Below are positions 12,194 to 23,646 of a stretch of DNA of 64,000 nucleotides, in pieces (within the stretch, counting starts at the first letter, position 1; every line of letters begins with the position of its first letter). The translations under genes and the position numbers were made by a program. Source of the DNA: Tigriopus japonicus. Taxonomy: Eukaryota; Arthropoda; Copepoda; Harpacticoida; Harpacticidae. Under the pieces are notes generated by a model. That model worked only from the letters and a program-made list of their open reading frames with translations. It was not told where the DNA came from and ran no database searches. The DNA is taken from the NCBI GenBank assembly GCA_010645155.1, contig JAAGOF010000338.1, positions 25,098 to 89,097 on the forward strand. Reading direction: 5' to 3'.

Positions 12194-13919
12194 TAACAAG
12201 TAGCTTAGACGGTCATGTCTTACACGGAAGAGTGGTACCGTGGAAAACAAAATTGCAGAAAAAAGTTTTCGTGCATTCAGTAAGTCATGGAAATGTCTTT
12301 GTAAGCGTGTTCTATAATTAAAGGACATATAACCTCGCACACTGATTTACACAAGCCTTTGCATTTACAGAATTCATTGAAGAATCCAATTGTTCCAAAT
12401 TGGGGCTCTCTGTGGAGTTAAGAGAAAAGAGAATTTGAGTGACCCATGGTCCGGTAAGAGTGAGTCAAGAGATATTAGTAGACTACTGTATTTTACAAAG
12501 AATACACGCACAAATATATCATACACAGGATCGAGTACGCAAGCAAGCGGAGATCATACATTTGCCTCACCACCCCACCTTCGGGGAAATAATCGGCCTT
12601 GAGACATGGGAATGGCTCGGAGACGTGGCAGGATATGATATATCTGTAGTTACACCCATAATCCGTCGCAAACGTCCAAGTCTGAATCAACAGCCACAAA
12701 AGTCTGGCACCATCCACAAGAGCCAGTAATACCACGACGAGGGCCATTAATGCGGGCCGGCTATGTTGGGGTCACTAGAACAGCGGACGCGAGGTCTGCC
12801 AAGCAACCTGTTTGAAAAATCATTCAGGAACACACAAAGCAGATGATGTTTGAGCACATATTAGTTAACGAAAACGTTTAAACTGCACGGTATGGCCAAA
12901 AAGATTCTCTCAAGGATCCATATTCACTACATTGAAATGTGAGCTTCTGTCTTGTTTGGATTTTTTTAAGCTTAGCCTTTTCGCCGCCATGAATTTTCTG
13001 TCGCTAGTGTCTTGACAACGCTTCTTTTACAAGAGGTTCTTTAGGTCTTCCGAACTTTTTTTCCCGCCAAAAATGATGACGTCACTAGTTATTGCTGTAA
13101 TTGCTCGATTGACGAGATTGGGCAAGTTGACTATGGCAAATAAGACAAATCACAAGAAGTACAAGCACGATTTGGAAAACATAAAGCAACAATTCATTAC
13201 AATTTTTATGACTATCTTAATTTTCATGTCTTCATTTCACACCACTCAACTATGGCAAATCATGCCTTGCTCGCTTTCAATATTTCCGCTTTCCAGGTCT
13301 GAGGAACTTCAGGCCTGAAATCGGGCCACAAAGTCTAAATTAAGAGCTAAGTGCTCGTTCAAATGATCTTACTCAAAAATGAGCAAAATATCTGCTGTTT
13401 TAGTCCTCAATGAAAGGCAAGGAGTCTATGTTTCGTTTCCACGGAAAAGTTCTCCATGTACTTTCTTATTTATTTTCAATTGGTCACCTTGACGCAAGGC
13501 TTGTTGATAAAATGACGAGAAGGTTTCAAAAACGGATATCCATAATCAACATCATCTACATATCTCATCAGGTCACTATTTCAATGCCTTTCCAGATTTT
13601 CAAATCTCCCTTTGCTCCATTCATTCTCGGTGGCTCTAACGAGGAACAGGACATTCATTCATTCGCCCGACTCTATTCTCGATCGAAGAAGCTCACTTGC
13701 CATCAATTGCAAACACGGACGGATCGATTGGAGAGTATCACCCGATTCCTGATCCAAGGCGGGTTCAGCGACTGGAGTGACTGAAATGACTGATGGATGC
13801 CAATGAACCCAGCGCAATGGATACATGTCCAAAAATCCGTAGTCACTGACACCAAAAAGGTCTTTTGAAGCAAAATATTTATACCTTCAGGAACTCCTTC
13901 ATGTATGATGAGTAGGGAC
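12194..13919. other. Intergenic stretch with unassigned open frames
   Basis: Open frames of 70-125 codons occur here (12439-12729 plus, 13073-13318 plus, 13410-13784 plus, 12493-12747 minus). None shows a recognised domain, a convincing start or matching splice sites. The frame at 13410-13784 is the longest (124 codons, ends FSDWSD). I cannot assign a function, and chance occurrence is possible. Confidence 0.35.
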
Positions 13920-14080
13920 AAGAACTTCAGATGAACAAACTTTTTCTTCTTTTTTACCTTTATTCGTCGCAAAAAAAATATATTTGCCTTATTGGATTTT
14001 TTCGTCTTTTTTCGTCTAATCATGCAATTCGTGAACACGTCTTTTTCATCTAATTTGTCAAAAATTAGATTTTTTTTTTA
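13920..14080. repeat. TTCGTC-word repeat, third cluster
   Basis: The words TTCGTC, TTTTTTCGTCTAATCATGCA and TCTAATTTG recur here as at 4919-5080 (same orientation) and, reverse-complemented, at 6610-6712. The three clusters share the longer phrase GTCTAATCATGCAATT, so they are copies of one degenerate interspersed repeat rather than independent microsatellites. Confidence 0.55.
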
Positions 14081-15218
14081 GATTTGAAGTTCTTTAAGTT
14101 TTTTATATTAAATGGGAAATTAAAGGATACTTCTACGCCAAAACTTGGCCCAAAATAGTAATTTGATTGTCAGTTGCGTTTTTGCGTGAATAAAATATGT
14201 TTCACAATTATGAATAAACTTGACAAAAGTTTCTTGACAAAAACAGAAAGGAAAGGTCACTATGGGATGGGAAACGCTATCTGACTATATGAACAATTCA
14301 TGTTTCAGTAAATCTGCTTCAAAGTAAACCTCTATTGAAAACGTTGAAAAAAGGGTGGTTTTGAACTCTAGTTTTTAAATTTTCATGTACTACTGACCAT
14401 TTCTTGCCCATTGGGTATTTTTCCTTTTGTGAACTTTTCGTTTTTGCAAAAGAGGGCAGGTTTCCCCCTCAATCAGGCCATGCATTTCGTCTTCTATGTA
14501 GGCAGCAGTTTTAATTGCCGTTTTTGATCTTTACGGGCAATTAACTTGTCTTTTTATCTTTTAAGTTAGTTTCGCTCGCCCTTTAGGGAAATCAATTCGT
14601 CATTCAAACCTTTTCAGAAAATGTTCCCATTGTTTGCAATTTGGACAAAAAAAAAAGCAGATTTTTGCAATAAATAGTAAAATAAGACATTAACATATAC
14701 ATAGTATCTAAAATAGAAGAAAACATAGTGCAATTTTTAACCATCTTGAGGCTCAGATGATATACTAAAATAAAGTTACAACTGTAATAAATTATATCTG
14801 CTTGTTTTGTTATTTTGATTTTGACAGACAAGCAAAACGTTTCGCAGATTATTTTCAATTGATTAAGAAATTATCATTTCTTTTGTAAATTTCACAAATT
14901 GCTGACTTTTGGTAATAATATTGGAAAAATGTAATATTCAATTATCTCTAGGTCCTAGTCATATTTTGGCCATACAAAGGGTTGGATTAAGCGTAAAAAA
15001 TGGGGAAAAATATTTTGTAGCTTTTAGAGAATATTTAATAATTAATCGTTTACATTGCCTTACTAGCTTTTTGTGTTTATTAGGTACATCCCTTTTTTTT
15101 TTGGGGGGGGCGGATTTTTCAATACCGCTACAAGGAATGGGATTCCCTGTAAAGAGAGTTAATCATTATTATAGTTTCAATAATTAATGTTTAAATGAAA
15201 TTTGATCTACCAATGAGT
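14081..15218. other. AT-rich intergenic stretch
   Basis: No gene is recognised. A poly-T/poly-G run (TTTTTTTTTTGGGGGGGG) lies at about 15089-15109. Phrases at 14340-14580 resemble the sequence flanking repeat R1 near 3780 and 4300, suggesting one more heavily diverged copy of that family. Confidence 0.4.
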
Positions 15219-16305
15219 TACTGTTGGCAGATCTATACAACCAGGCCCACCAGATAGTTGTAAATTACATTTTACAATGTAATTACTAAAATCTGCGATT
15301 TTTGTCCAAAATTACATAAATGGGGAAAATTTTACATAAATATGGTTAAATTGCCTGTTTCAATGGAACTATTATGGAGAAAAAAAATTATGACAAAGTC
15401 AAGATAAAGAAGCAAGAATATAAAGCGCAACACTTTTGTCACTAGGAATATTTAGTATATCATCAGGCCCACTAATCGGTTGCAAATGACATTTTACATG
15501 GTAGTTACAAAAATGTGCAATTTTTGTCCAAAACTACAAAAACTGGGAAAATTTGGGAAAAACAATTGGAAAATGCCTATTCTGTTGAGAATGATCTACA
15601 AAAAGGATGTCAAATCAAAATACAAATAGAGGCGATTAAATTTTTAACAATCATGACAAAATATAATTATTTTAGCATCTGTTCCTACCTAAGAAACAAA
15701 ATTTAGATGATGCAAGTATGAAAAAGGTTAGTTTTTGAGGAAATATGTGACCAAATTACCAAAAAATTACCAAAATAACTACCAAAAAGTCCGATTTTGT
15801 TACATTTTTTTCTCAAAAAACTACCAAAAATAATACATTTTTCAGCGAAATTTTTTACATAAATTTGGTGGCCCTGTATACAACCCTTGTATAGTGGGGT
15901 TGGTCTGGAATAGTTTTTTAAAATTTGTCCAATCCTGCCTTAAATGCTGTTAGAGGATCAGCTCCTACATATTCCCGACGAAGGCAAATAGGCAACAAAT
16001 TGAACAATGAAGGAGCCCGATAAAGAAGAGAGGAGGACTTCATTGTTCGAATTAGCCTTGATTCCTTAGGATTTGGAGGTGCTCTCAGAGCGCACGTAAA
16101 ACCTCTACGATCGCTACAACTGATCTCAAATCCTGGGTTACGACAGAGCCCATGAATGCTCTTGAAAACATACAGTATCAGATACCTTTCATACCTTCTC
16201 TGAGTACTGTACAACCCTAAATTTGGAGCCTCTCCCAATACGAGAGCTCTCTCATTCCTGCGATGTTCCTAGTAAAACATCTTTGGACCTGCTCGACCTT
16301 TTGAC
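15219..16305 (-). pseudogene. LINE B 3' fragment (RT C-terminus), interrupted by a MITE
   Basis: The minus strand encodes the post-RT C-terminal region of a Jockey/CR1-like LINE. From 16303 down it reads KVEQVQRCF, then RELSYWERL. The main open part (16238-15918) reads YSTQRRYERYLILYVFKSI, then GLCRNPGFE and a cysteine/arginine-rich middle, ending near GLDKF. Downstream the sequence jumps from 15885 to 15241 across the MITE inserted at 15242-15876. It resumes with the shared motif TTACTGTTGGCAGATCTA. The same 3' region without the MITE is present at 28512-28851. It is 5' truncated at about 16303, where the 3' tail of LINE A begins, so two LINE pieces lie in tandem. Confidence 0.8.
15242..15876. 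mobile_element. hAT-like MITE M635, copy 1
   Basis: This 635-bp non-coding element begins CAGGCCCACC and ends GGTGGCCCTG, an imperfect terminal inverted repeat with the CAG start seen in many hAT elements. It is flanked by a perfect 8-bp target duplication, TATACAAC (15234-15241 and 15877-15884). Internally, the first ~100 bp reappear in diverged form from about 15466 (CAGGCCCACTAATCGGTTGC), so the element carries a duplicated terminus. A nearly identical copy lies at 23006-23638. The open frame at 15515-15706 is inside the element and is not a gene. Confidence 0.92.
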
Positions 16306-18470
16306 CTTTCTTTTTTTTATTGAAGAGACATTCTGTTTAAGCCCAAGTTGCTACATTGTAGCTCTCTCGTTCCTGTGAGTAATGAAACATCTTTGGACCT
16401 GCTCGACCTTTTGCAAACCTGCTGAACTCATTGGAGCCCAAATGGGTGAGGCATATTCAAGATGCGGCTGAACAATCGACTTGTACAGAGTTAGCATTGT
16501 AATACTATCTCTGGACTTGAAAGTGCGATAGATCCAGCCGCACGTTTGAAATGCCTTCCCCACTTTCAACTGGATATGCTCATCAAACTTTCCATCATCT
16601 TGGACGGCAACTCCTAAATCTCTCATGGACGATACCTGCTCAATATCACAACCTCCATTGTCTTTGAGTGGAACATCTAATTTTGACGCCCCATACGTCT
16701 TTGTGCGGAATTTCATCCCGTTCAATGCCATGTTACTCTCGCCAACCCAAGAGTAGACCTTCTCCAAGTCCTCAACTAAACATTTCGAGTCCTGCCCATT
16801 CCTTCCACAAACTAATTTTGTGTCATCAGCATATGAAGAAATACTGGCTTTTGTTCTAAACTTCTGGAGAGGAGCAATAAAGTGAATAAACAAGAGGAGA
16901 CCTAAAATTGAACCTTGCGGAACACCTGACTTGACATCATACATGCCGCTAAAAGATCCTTCGACTTTAACTACGGTATTTGCTTCCTTTCGCTTATAAA
17001 ACTATCAATCCAAGTCAGGACCTTACCCTGGACCCCTAACTCTTTGAGTTGATCGAGCAAAAGACCATGATCTACCTTATCGAAGGCCTTGGCAAAGTCA
17101 AGATAGACTACATCAACTGACTCATGACTTTCGAGTCCTTCAATGATTTGCTCAATATGATCAACCAATTGGGTTACAGTACTAAAATGAGCTCGAAATC
17201 CATGCTGTCCAGAAGGAATTAAATCATGGACTTCCAAAAAATCTACAAGCTTGGACTTCATAATCTTCTCAAAAACCTTTGCAACGCTGGAGTTCAGAGA
17301 AATGGGCCTACAATTACTAGGGAGTGACTTATCTCCGCCCTTAAAAATTGGAACGACATGAGCTACTTTTAGAGAGGAGGGAAACTTGCCCTGATCTAAA
17401 ATGCAACGCATCAAATAGGAGAAAACAGGGGCAAGAATCTATGAACATTTCATCAGAAACTGAGATGTCACACCATCAGGTCCAGGAGAACTCGAGAGCT
17501 TTAAGCTCTTGATGGCCTCAAAAGCATCTTGATCTGTGACTACCAGATCCTCCAGTCGATTATCCTGACTGTCAATGCCAGTCTCATCAAAAACATTGCT
17601 ACAGTCATAACCTCCTAGATCACTCTACTTTCCTTCTCTAACTGATCGGAATCAATGGAGGCCCTAATTTTTGATTGGACCGTATCCAATTTGCTTTGGA
17701 GGTTGGCTACAACAAATGGATTTGAAGTACGTCGAAGTCTATTCGAAAGCTGACAACTCCGTTTGAACAACTTCTTCCTAACCTTTGGAATTCTAGACAA
17801 TGGCCTACCTTTTGCCACTATTTCTGGAATATCAATGGACAAACAAACCTCGTCAAAAAGTGAAATTAGCTTATTGATAGCTTCATCTATTGATGGTTCT
17901 TGCTTCAGAATGGAAATCAAGTCCAACTCGCCTAATCCTTCAACAATAAGAGGCCAGTGTTCATCTTTGAACTTAAACTTGGCCACGCCCACCTTTTGAG
18001 CACGTTTAACTCTAGAGCTCGCAGGCTTTTGAGTAATGGTCGACCCTATCTCAAGAATGTGATGATCTGAAAGACTACATGGGGCAACATGGACATACTG
18101 GATCAGATCAGGGTCGTTGGAAAAAACTCAGTCTAAAACACTCTCTGCTCTGGTTACAACACCAACCTGTTGAGAGAGATTACGCAAGATCGCAAACTCT
18201 TCTAATTTTTCGAAAGACAGCGATGCTGTTTTTGAAATGGGAATGTACCCATCCGGACTAACCTCCCACTCTACAATGCTAGCCGGAAAATTGAAGTCAC
18301 CAACCACAAAGAGTCGAGAACAAACCTCTCGATCTAGCTCCTTTCGTGTAAATTCGAGTGCCGAATGAAATGAGGAAGAACTACAAGAAGGTGGCCGATA
18401 CATTGTTACTATTGTAAGAACAAATTTTTGCACCAACAATATGAACAAACCGAACAAATTTTTTTTCACC
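16306..18470 (-). pseudogene. LINE A: endonuclease-reverse transcriptase (Jockey/CR1-like), degenerate
   Basis: Read on the minus strand, the order is the C-terminal half of an AP-endonuclease (18469-18128, motifs VTMYRPPS and VVGDFNFP), a linker (17992-17615), and the reverse transcriptase. RT block 17414-16971 has HVVPIFKGGDKS, NCRPISLNS, GFRAHFST and YLDFAKAFDKVDH. RT block 16944-16351 has GVPQGSILGLLLF and the catalytic SSYADDTKLV, then an RRDLGV-type thumb and KVEQVQRCF. Stops and frameshifts separate the blocks, so it is inactive. It is 5' truncated inside the endonuclease. After KVEQVQRCF the sequence departs from the LINE B version and ends in a short unrelated tail (16308-16360) with AATAAA and an A run. 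The same ending is found in the copy at 30234. Confidence 0.85.
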
Positions 18471-18692
18471 TAAAGGTAAGGTAAGGCTTGCCTAAAAGGT
18501 AGCAAATTGAGATAGAGTACGTTTTAGAGACTTTGCACGTACCTATATCAAGGAAACATTTTGAGTTACCGGTTTTAATTAAAAAACCTTGGTGTTGAAT
18601 TCAAAACTTGAAAAGTTTTTACGTCAATTTTTCAACTCGATTTTGACCATCTTCTTACCATTAATTACGAAAGAGGTACGAATGCATGCATG
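18471..18692. other. Short spacer between LINE A and the SSUH2-like gene
   Basis: This is AT-rich non-coding sequence downstream (minus sense) of the SSUH2-like polyadenylation signal. No element or gene was recognised in it. Confidence 0.4.
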
Positions 18693-18698
18693 AATTTA
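18693..18698 (-). terminator. Polyadenylation signal of the SSUH2-like gene
   Basis: The minus strand reads AATAAA here, about 10 bases beyond the TAG stop codon at 18709-18711 (TAGATTTGGGAAATAAATTC). This would give an unusually short 3' UTR. It is the only canonical signal close to the stop. Confidence 0.6.
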
Positions 18699-18708
18699 TT
18701 TCCCAAAT

Positions 18709-19890
18709 CTACAATAAAACACAGCCCCAGCAACAATTCTGAGGATATTCCTTTAAAAAAACTTGGTTTTCATAACCATAGACCACAAAAAAGTGCTCTT
18801 TTTGTTTCCATTCATACACAACTTTGGTTAAAGGCACAATTCGGATTTGATGGCGTTGCTTAATTACCTTTTGATCAACAGCCAAAGAATTCCAATGATT
18901 TGTAACGATCAAAGACGAGGCTTTCGAAATGTCTTCATTGGAGGATGAACGAATTGGTTTAATGAAATCAGATTCCTCTTCAAACGCCACTTGACCAGAA
19001 ACGTCACGTATTAAATCTTGAGGAAGGTTGAGATGATCAACAATGTGTTCGGCAGTATGTACCTTCCACGTGATCGAAAGTTGTATGAAGCATCGAATTT
19101 GTCCTTGACCTTCACAAGTGGCGCAATTCACCTTGCCTTTTGTACTGCATTTTGCGCAATCTTGATGACCATGCCCTTGTTTGGAGTGATGACAGTAAAA
19201 ACATCTCTCCCTATGTCCACCAGAGTCGGCAATCCACCCGTCTCCATGGCAATGAATGCATCGATACCACCCTTTCCCGGCACAATCACGGCAAGTAATA
19301 CCCCCTGTTCCACGACACCGATGGCAGGCTTTAATTGCCGATGTGTTTGGGATTGGAATCAGTCGAACTTCGTCTTTAAATGGTTGACTGGGGGATGCTT
19401 CAATATCCCAAGGCAACGGGGGGAAAGCCAATGATGTAGGTTCGTCATACACATTAGGCTTTATCGCTGCAAATGTCCAAGCAGTCTCTCGTTTTTCGGT
19501 GAACGTTTGAAGTTCGTAATGATAAGCTGGTGTATATTCTAAACGTTTCACTTTCATGTGTTTTGCTGCAGTTTGACCATAGCAACAATGTTGTTTTAAA
19601 TAGACAAGTAACGCAATCTGGGCTTGCTCTTCAGTGATTCGAGCATCATTTTCCACAATACTGATAGATTGTTCTCCGTCACCATCTACTTGATTCGTAT
19701 CAAGTTGGATCAGAGGAGGGGGGACACTAATTGCATCAAATGAAACCAATTCATAACCTCTGACCGGCTCAATCCCATCAAAAGGCGTATGGGGGTCTGA
19801 GTGCTCGTCCAAATCTTCTAAATTACTTTCGTGATCAGAAGAAGAGACTGGATTGTCCGAAATTTCTTCTACAACCCCTTTTGACTCCAT
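18709..19890 (-). CDS. SSUH2-like cysteine-rich (DnaJ-type zinc-binding) protein
   Basis: The 393-residue frame from ATG at 19890 to TAG at 18709 matches the SSUH2 (Ssu-2 homolog) family. It has an acidic N-terminus (residues 1-90), a middle domain with LKQHCCYG and LEYTPAYHYELQTF, and a run of CxxCxGxG units at about 189-267 (CHRCRGTG, CRDCAGKG, CIHCHGDG, CATCEGQG). These resemble the zinc-binding repeats of type I DnaJ proteins. A beta-rich C-terminal domain follows. The last residues are CCWGCVLL, a CaaX-type ending whose final Leu predicts geranylgeranylation, with upstream cysteines that could be acylated. The frame stays open 5' of the ATG as far as an acceptor-like TATTTTCCCCAG (about 19954-19965), so an upstream exon or 5' UTR intron is possible. 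Family function is poorly defined; human SSUH2 has been linked to tooth development. Confidence 0.85.
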   Translation of the reverse strand: MESKGVVEEISDNPVSSSDHESNLEDLDEHSDPHTPFDGIEPVRGYELVSFDAISVPPPLIQLDTNQVDGDGEQSISIVENDARITEEQAQIALLVYLKQHCCYGQTAAKHMKVKRLEYTPAYHYELQTFTEKRETAWTFAAIKPNVYDEPTSLAFPPLPWDIEASPSQPFKDEVRLIPIPNTSAIKACHRCRGTGGITCRDCAGKGWYRCIHCHGDGWIADSGGHRERCFYCHHSKQGHGHQDCAKCSTKGKVNCATCEGQGQIRCFIQLSITWKVHTAEHIVDHLNLPQDLIRDVSGQVAFEEESDFIKPIRSSSNEDISKASSLIVTNHWNSLAVDQKVIKQRHQIRIVPLTKVVYEWKQKEHFFVVYGYENQVFLKEYPQNCCWGCVLL

Positions 19891-19953
19891 TCCTGCGTTT
19901 GTTGGTGTTAGTGTCCGACAATCAATTTTCAGCTTTCCTTTGAGAAAGCACAC

Positions 19954-19965
19954 TGGGGAAAATAT
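19954..19965 (-). promoter_or_regulatory. Possible 3' splice site upstream of the SSUH2-like start
   Basis: The minus strand reads TATTTTCCCCAG followed by TGTGCTTTC, and the frame remains open through to the ATG at 19890. If used, the exon would begin here and the upstream exon would lie at higher coordinates. The pyrimidine tract is modest, so this is only a candidate. Confidence 0.35.
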
Positions 19966-19971
19966 GATCAA

Positions 19972-22900
19972 GGTGAGAATAAAAAACGACTCAATGAAAA
20001 ATTAACAGATTCTTTTTAATCTCGAAATTTTGCGTATCGCAGTTAACAAATCATAATTTCTCCACCATGATAATGATAATCTATGGTATTTTTGTGATGA
20101 CTAGTGTTCAGTGTTTTATTGTCTCATTAATAGAGCTTGCAAAAAAATCCCCAATTTTTTAATCTTTTCTAGATTGGTTGTGGATTTTTTCTACCTAAAT
20201 GGCTTGGGATTCTTTTATATTTTTGGCATTGAAAATATGTCTTGCGCACTTCCATTTGTACTATGATCCTTCACTTGTTTGGGCAAGTATTTCACGATAT
20301 TCTTCCGAAGTAAGAATTTGAAAAGTCCCTTTTCACGCAACTTCTGGCCAGTTTCAGCAATAAGGGTCATTACCGGAGCCCTCCGATCAGTTTTGCCATC
20401 AAGGCCAAATTAGCTTTAATCAAAATTTGGCCAAAGTTCGGTTTCTTACTTTCACAAAAGCCTAACGATTCCAGTTTCTATCAAATATTATGCTTGATAT
20501 TTCGTCTTGCTGATACATCTTGAAAGCCTGCTGAATTTTCTAACTTCATGACTATACTTCAAAAAATTTTAAGTTTGATGTGGTCGAGTGAGAAACACTT
20601 CATCAGTCCTGAGTCAAGACTCGACGTATCAGGTATGCTGTCGAAGAATTGAAGAAAAGGTCAACAGATACACTTGGTGCATTCATGAGTATGGTTTGTT
20701 CATAATTATATTTCATGTTGCAAAATGACATGTTTTTAAGTCGCCAAGTCATTGTGTAACCAGATTGTCCCATAAAATATTCATGGAAATAGACCGACAA
20801 AAAAAACTATGTTTTCCTTTAAATAGACCGTCTTGTCGCTGTTGGCAGCGTTCCTGATTTTACTGATCAAGGAGAATGACCGTCCGACCGTCTTCCTCTC
20901 CTCGTGCTGAGAGAAGGCATAAAATTCAGGGCAGCAGAAATGAAAATGTTCAGAGCGGCAAACATAAAAATAGGGATTCAATGCTTAAATAACATTGAAA
21001 ATAGTGTGCAACACACGTGGATCATATTTTCTTTGACACAAATAACAATACGATTGAAAGAATATCATGTAACTTAATACTTCCAACGCAATAAGAAATT
21101 CTGATCCTGAATGCTCTGAAGTGACGTCACGGGTAATGTTCGTCATAAGCAAGGCAGACAAAATGACGACAATGGCCTCTCTATAGACCTCTATGGAGGC
21201 ACTACCCTGTTTGGAAGGAAAATATCTTTCTTGACGTTTGATTCTCAGAGTCAATCCAGACAAGGATGTCTCTACAAAGGATTTATTTTAAGGTCGAAGG
21301 ACCTACAGCTTGGGTCTGACATCAGCAATTTAGGACATACATGTACAATGACTGCCTTTGATTCAATGAATTTTGATTATTTTTACTAATAACATTTGTT
21401 TTTGATTGAATGGTGGAACACAACATTAAAATTTAACAATGGCAAATAAACAGAGAAATGACGTGTGGTCAAGTGAATGGTTGTATTTTATGACATTTCA
21501 AGGAGAGCAAAAAGTCATGCTATACTCTATTATGGGTCTAACGTACATACACTTTGTACAGTCTAGTAATAATTTTCTTGTCCCTCAAGGTGTAAGTGCG
21601 TCTCAGGCGTCCCGTCATTCTACTTGCCTGCATGATGATATCAGCACACGGTTGCTCTGAGGTACCTTGTTTGCGATTAAAAAATCATATTTATGTCAAA
21701 AGCTGACATTCATAAGTTTCCAAAAATGCATAAACGAAATTCCTCTCCCACTCAAGTTAGTAATCATTTTTTTGCAGCATATGTAGCACTTATGTATTGC
21801 CTATTCAAGGGATGTTGTAAATGGTTTGTGGAACAACACTTTCAGTAATAACCATAAATATCCTTTTGCGCATTTAATCCATTTTGAATTTCTAATTGCT
21901 CTTGATAACTTTAATTTTGATGTTGTGTTGTTCTAAAGACATTATCTGTTGTTTTTGGGAAAAGGAGAGACCAAAAAATTAACCTACGCAAGTATTTTTG
22001 CGGACCAGAAAGACACCTGAAGAGCATCCCAGATTTAGTGGAGAGTTGTTCTTTTATTAGCAAGATATTTGTGTGATGTTTGGCACTATTTTGTGCTATC
22101 TAAATTGTACAAATTGGACTCTCTAAATTGATGGCTGATCAAGGCACTGTTTTGAAAATGTCCCAAGTCAAGAAAGCCTTCCTCCAGGCATTAAAAACAT
22201 CTAAAAATTCGACAAAATAATCTTGGAGCACCTTTGCTAGCACCTCACAAACACTTCAAACAAACATAGTGCCAATGAATTTGTATTTTATTGATCTCCA
22301 ATCAATATAAAACATGAAACACATCTCAAGAAATATGGTTCATGATTGCCAACTCCCTTTAGTATTGCCCAATATACGAAATTGTCAATGGAAAGATGTC
22401 TAGAAAAAATGGTAATTCTGGCATTCATCTCATTGTCACAAAATTTTGAAGGTCATTTTCAACCCAATGATTGCACTGATTTGGAATTGATTAACGACAC
22501 AAATATCACAAACACGTTTGCACACTAAAACATCAGTCTGTTTTCCTCGTTTCTATATTGCAGGGTCTTGTAGATCACCTAAAGCAAGTCCACAATGTCC
22601 AAAATAGTTTCAGTTTTGTAAGTTTCTGGTTGATAAGTTAAGTCATGAGATCTTTTCAGTGTTTTAGTGGGCCCTTTTTTGCCAATTGGACAGGTCCATC
22701 GTTTCTGTGAACGTGACTAAACATTTATTAGGAAACAGCATGGAACTTGGCATGATGTTATCCATTTTTCGCGACTCTGAAACTCAAATTTGGCCCTCTT
22801 AGGGCCAATAAAAATTCGCCCCAATATGCCAAACTTATCAAAATTGGATTTTTTTTGAGTCAGTGAGCAATTTGATAATTCGTCAGACAGAAGGGGACAT

Positions 22901-22997
22901 TTTATCTGATATAATGGGCATATTTTCGTCCTCCGCAAACAACGCGTACCTCAGGTCTGGCTGGGACTAAGCGTGAGCAGTGTTCACGGACTATTAT
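19972..22997. other. Intergenic or intronic AT-rich stretch 5' of the SSUH2-like gene
   Basis: No coding exon is convincing. The open frame at 20985-21263 (minus, 92 codons) has no domain and no clear splice signals. The stretch may contain the promoter or upstream exons of the SSUH2-like gene, but none can be placed from sequence alone. Confidence 0.4.
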
Positions 22998-23005
22998 GTT
23001 ATGAT

Positions 23006-23638
23006 CAGGCCCACCAGATAGTTGTAAATTACATTTTACAATGTAATTACTAAAATCTGCGATTTTTGTCCAAAATTACATAAATGGGGAAAATTTTACA
23101 TAAATATGGTTAAATTGCCTGTTTCAATGGAACTATTATGGAAAAAAAATTATGACAAAGTCAAGATAAAGAAGCAAGAATATACAGCGCAACACTTTTG
23201 TCACTAGGAATATTTAGTATATCATCAGGCCCACTAATCGGTTGCAAATGACATTTTACATGGTAGTTACAAAAATGTGCAATTTTTGTCCAAAACTACA
23301 AAAATTGGGAAAATTTGGGAAAAACAATTGGAAAATGCCTATTCTGTTGAGAATGATCTACAAAAAGGATGTCAAATCAAAATACAAATAGAGGCGATTA
23401 AATTTTTAACAATCATGACAAAATATAATTATTTTAGCATCTGTTCCTACCTAAGAAACAAAATTTAGATGATGCAAGTATGAAAAAGGTTAGTTTTTGA
23501 GGAAATATGTGACCAAATTACCAAAAAATTACCAAAATAACTACCAAAAAGTCCGATTTTGTTACATTTTTTTCTCAAAAAACTACCAAAAATAATACAT
23601 TTTTCAGCGAAATTTTTTACATAAATTTGGTGGCCCTG
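23006..23638. mobile_element. hAT-like MITE M635, copy 2
   Basis: This copy is 633 bp, nearly identical to 15242-15876 and in the same orientation. It begins CAGGCCCACC and ends GGTGGCCCTG. It has its own perfect 8-bp target duplication, GTTATGAT (22998-23005 and 23639-23646). The different target sequences show that the two copies are independent insertions rather than a segmental duplication. Their high similarity implies recent activity of an unseen autonomous partner. Confidence 0.93.
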
Positions 23639-23646
23639 GTTATGAT

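Noticed and set aside
13410..13784. 124-codon open frame
   Set aside because: No recognised domain, no clear start context or promoter; left as unassigned intergenic sequence.
15515..15706. 63-codon frame, also present at 23277-23468
   Set aside because: It is conserved only because both belong to near-identical MITE copies; AT-rich, no domain, non-autonomous element.
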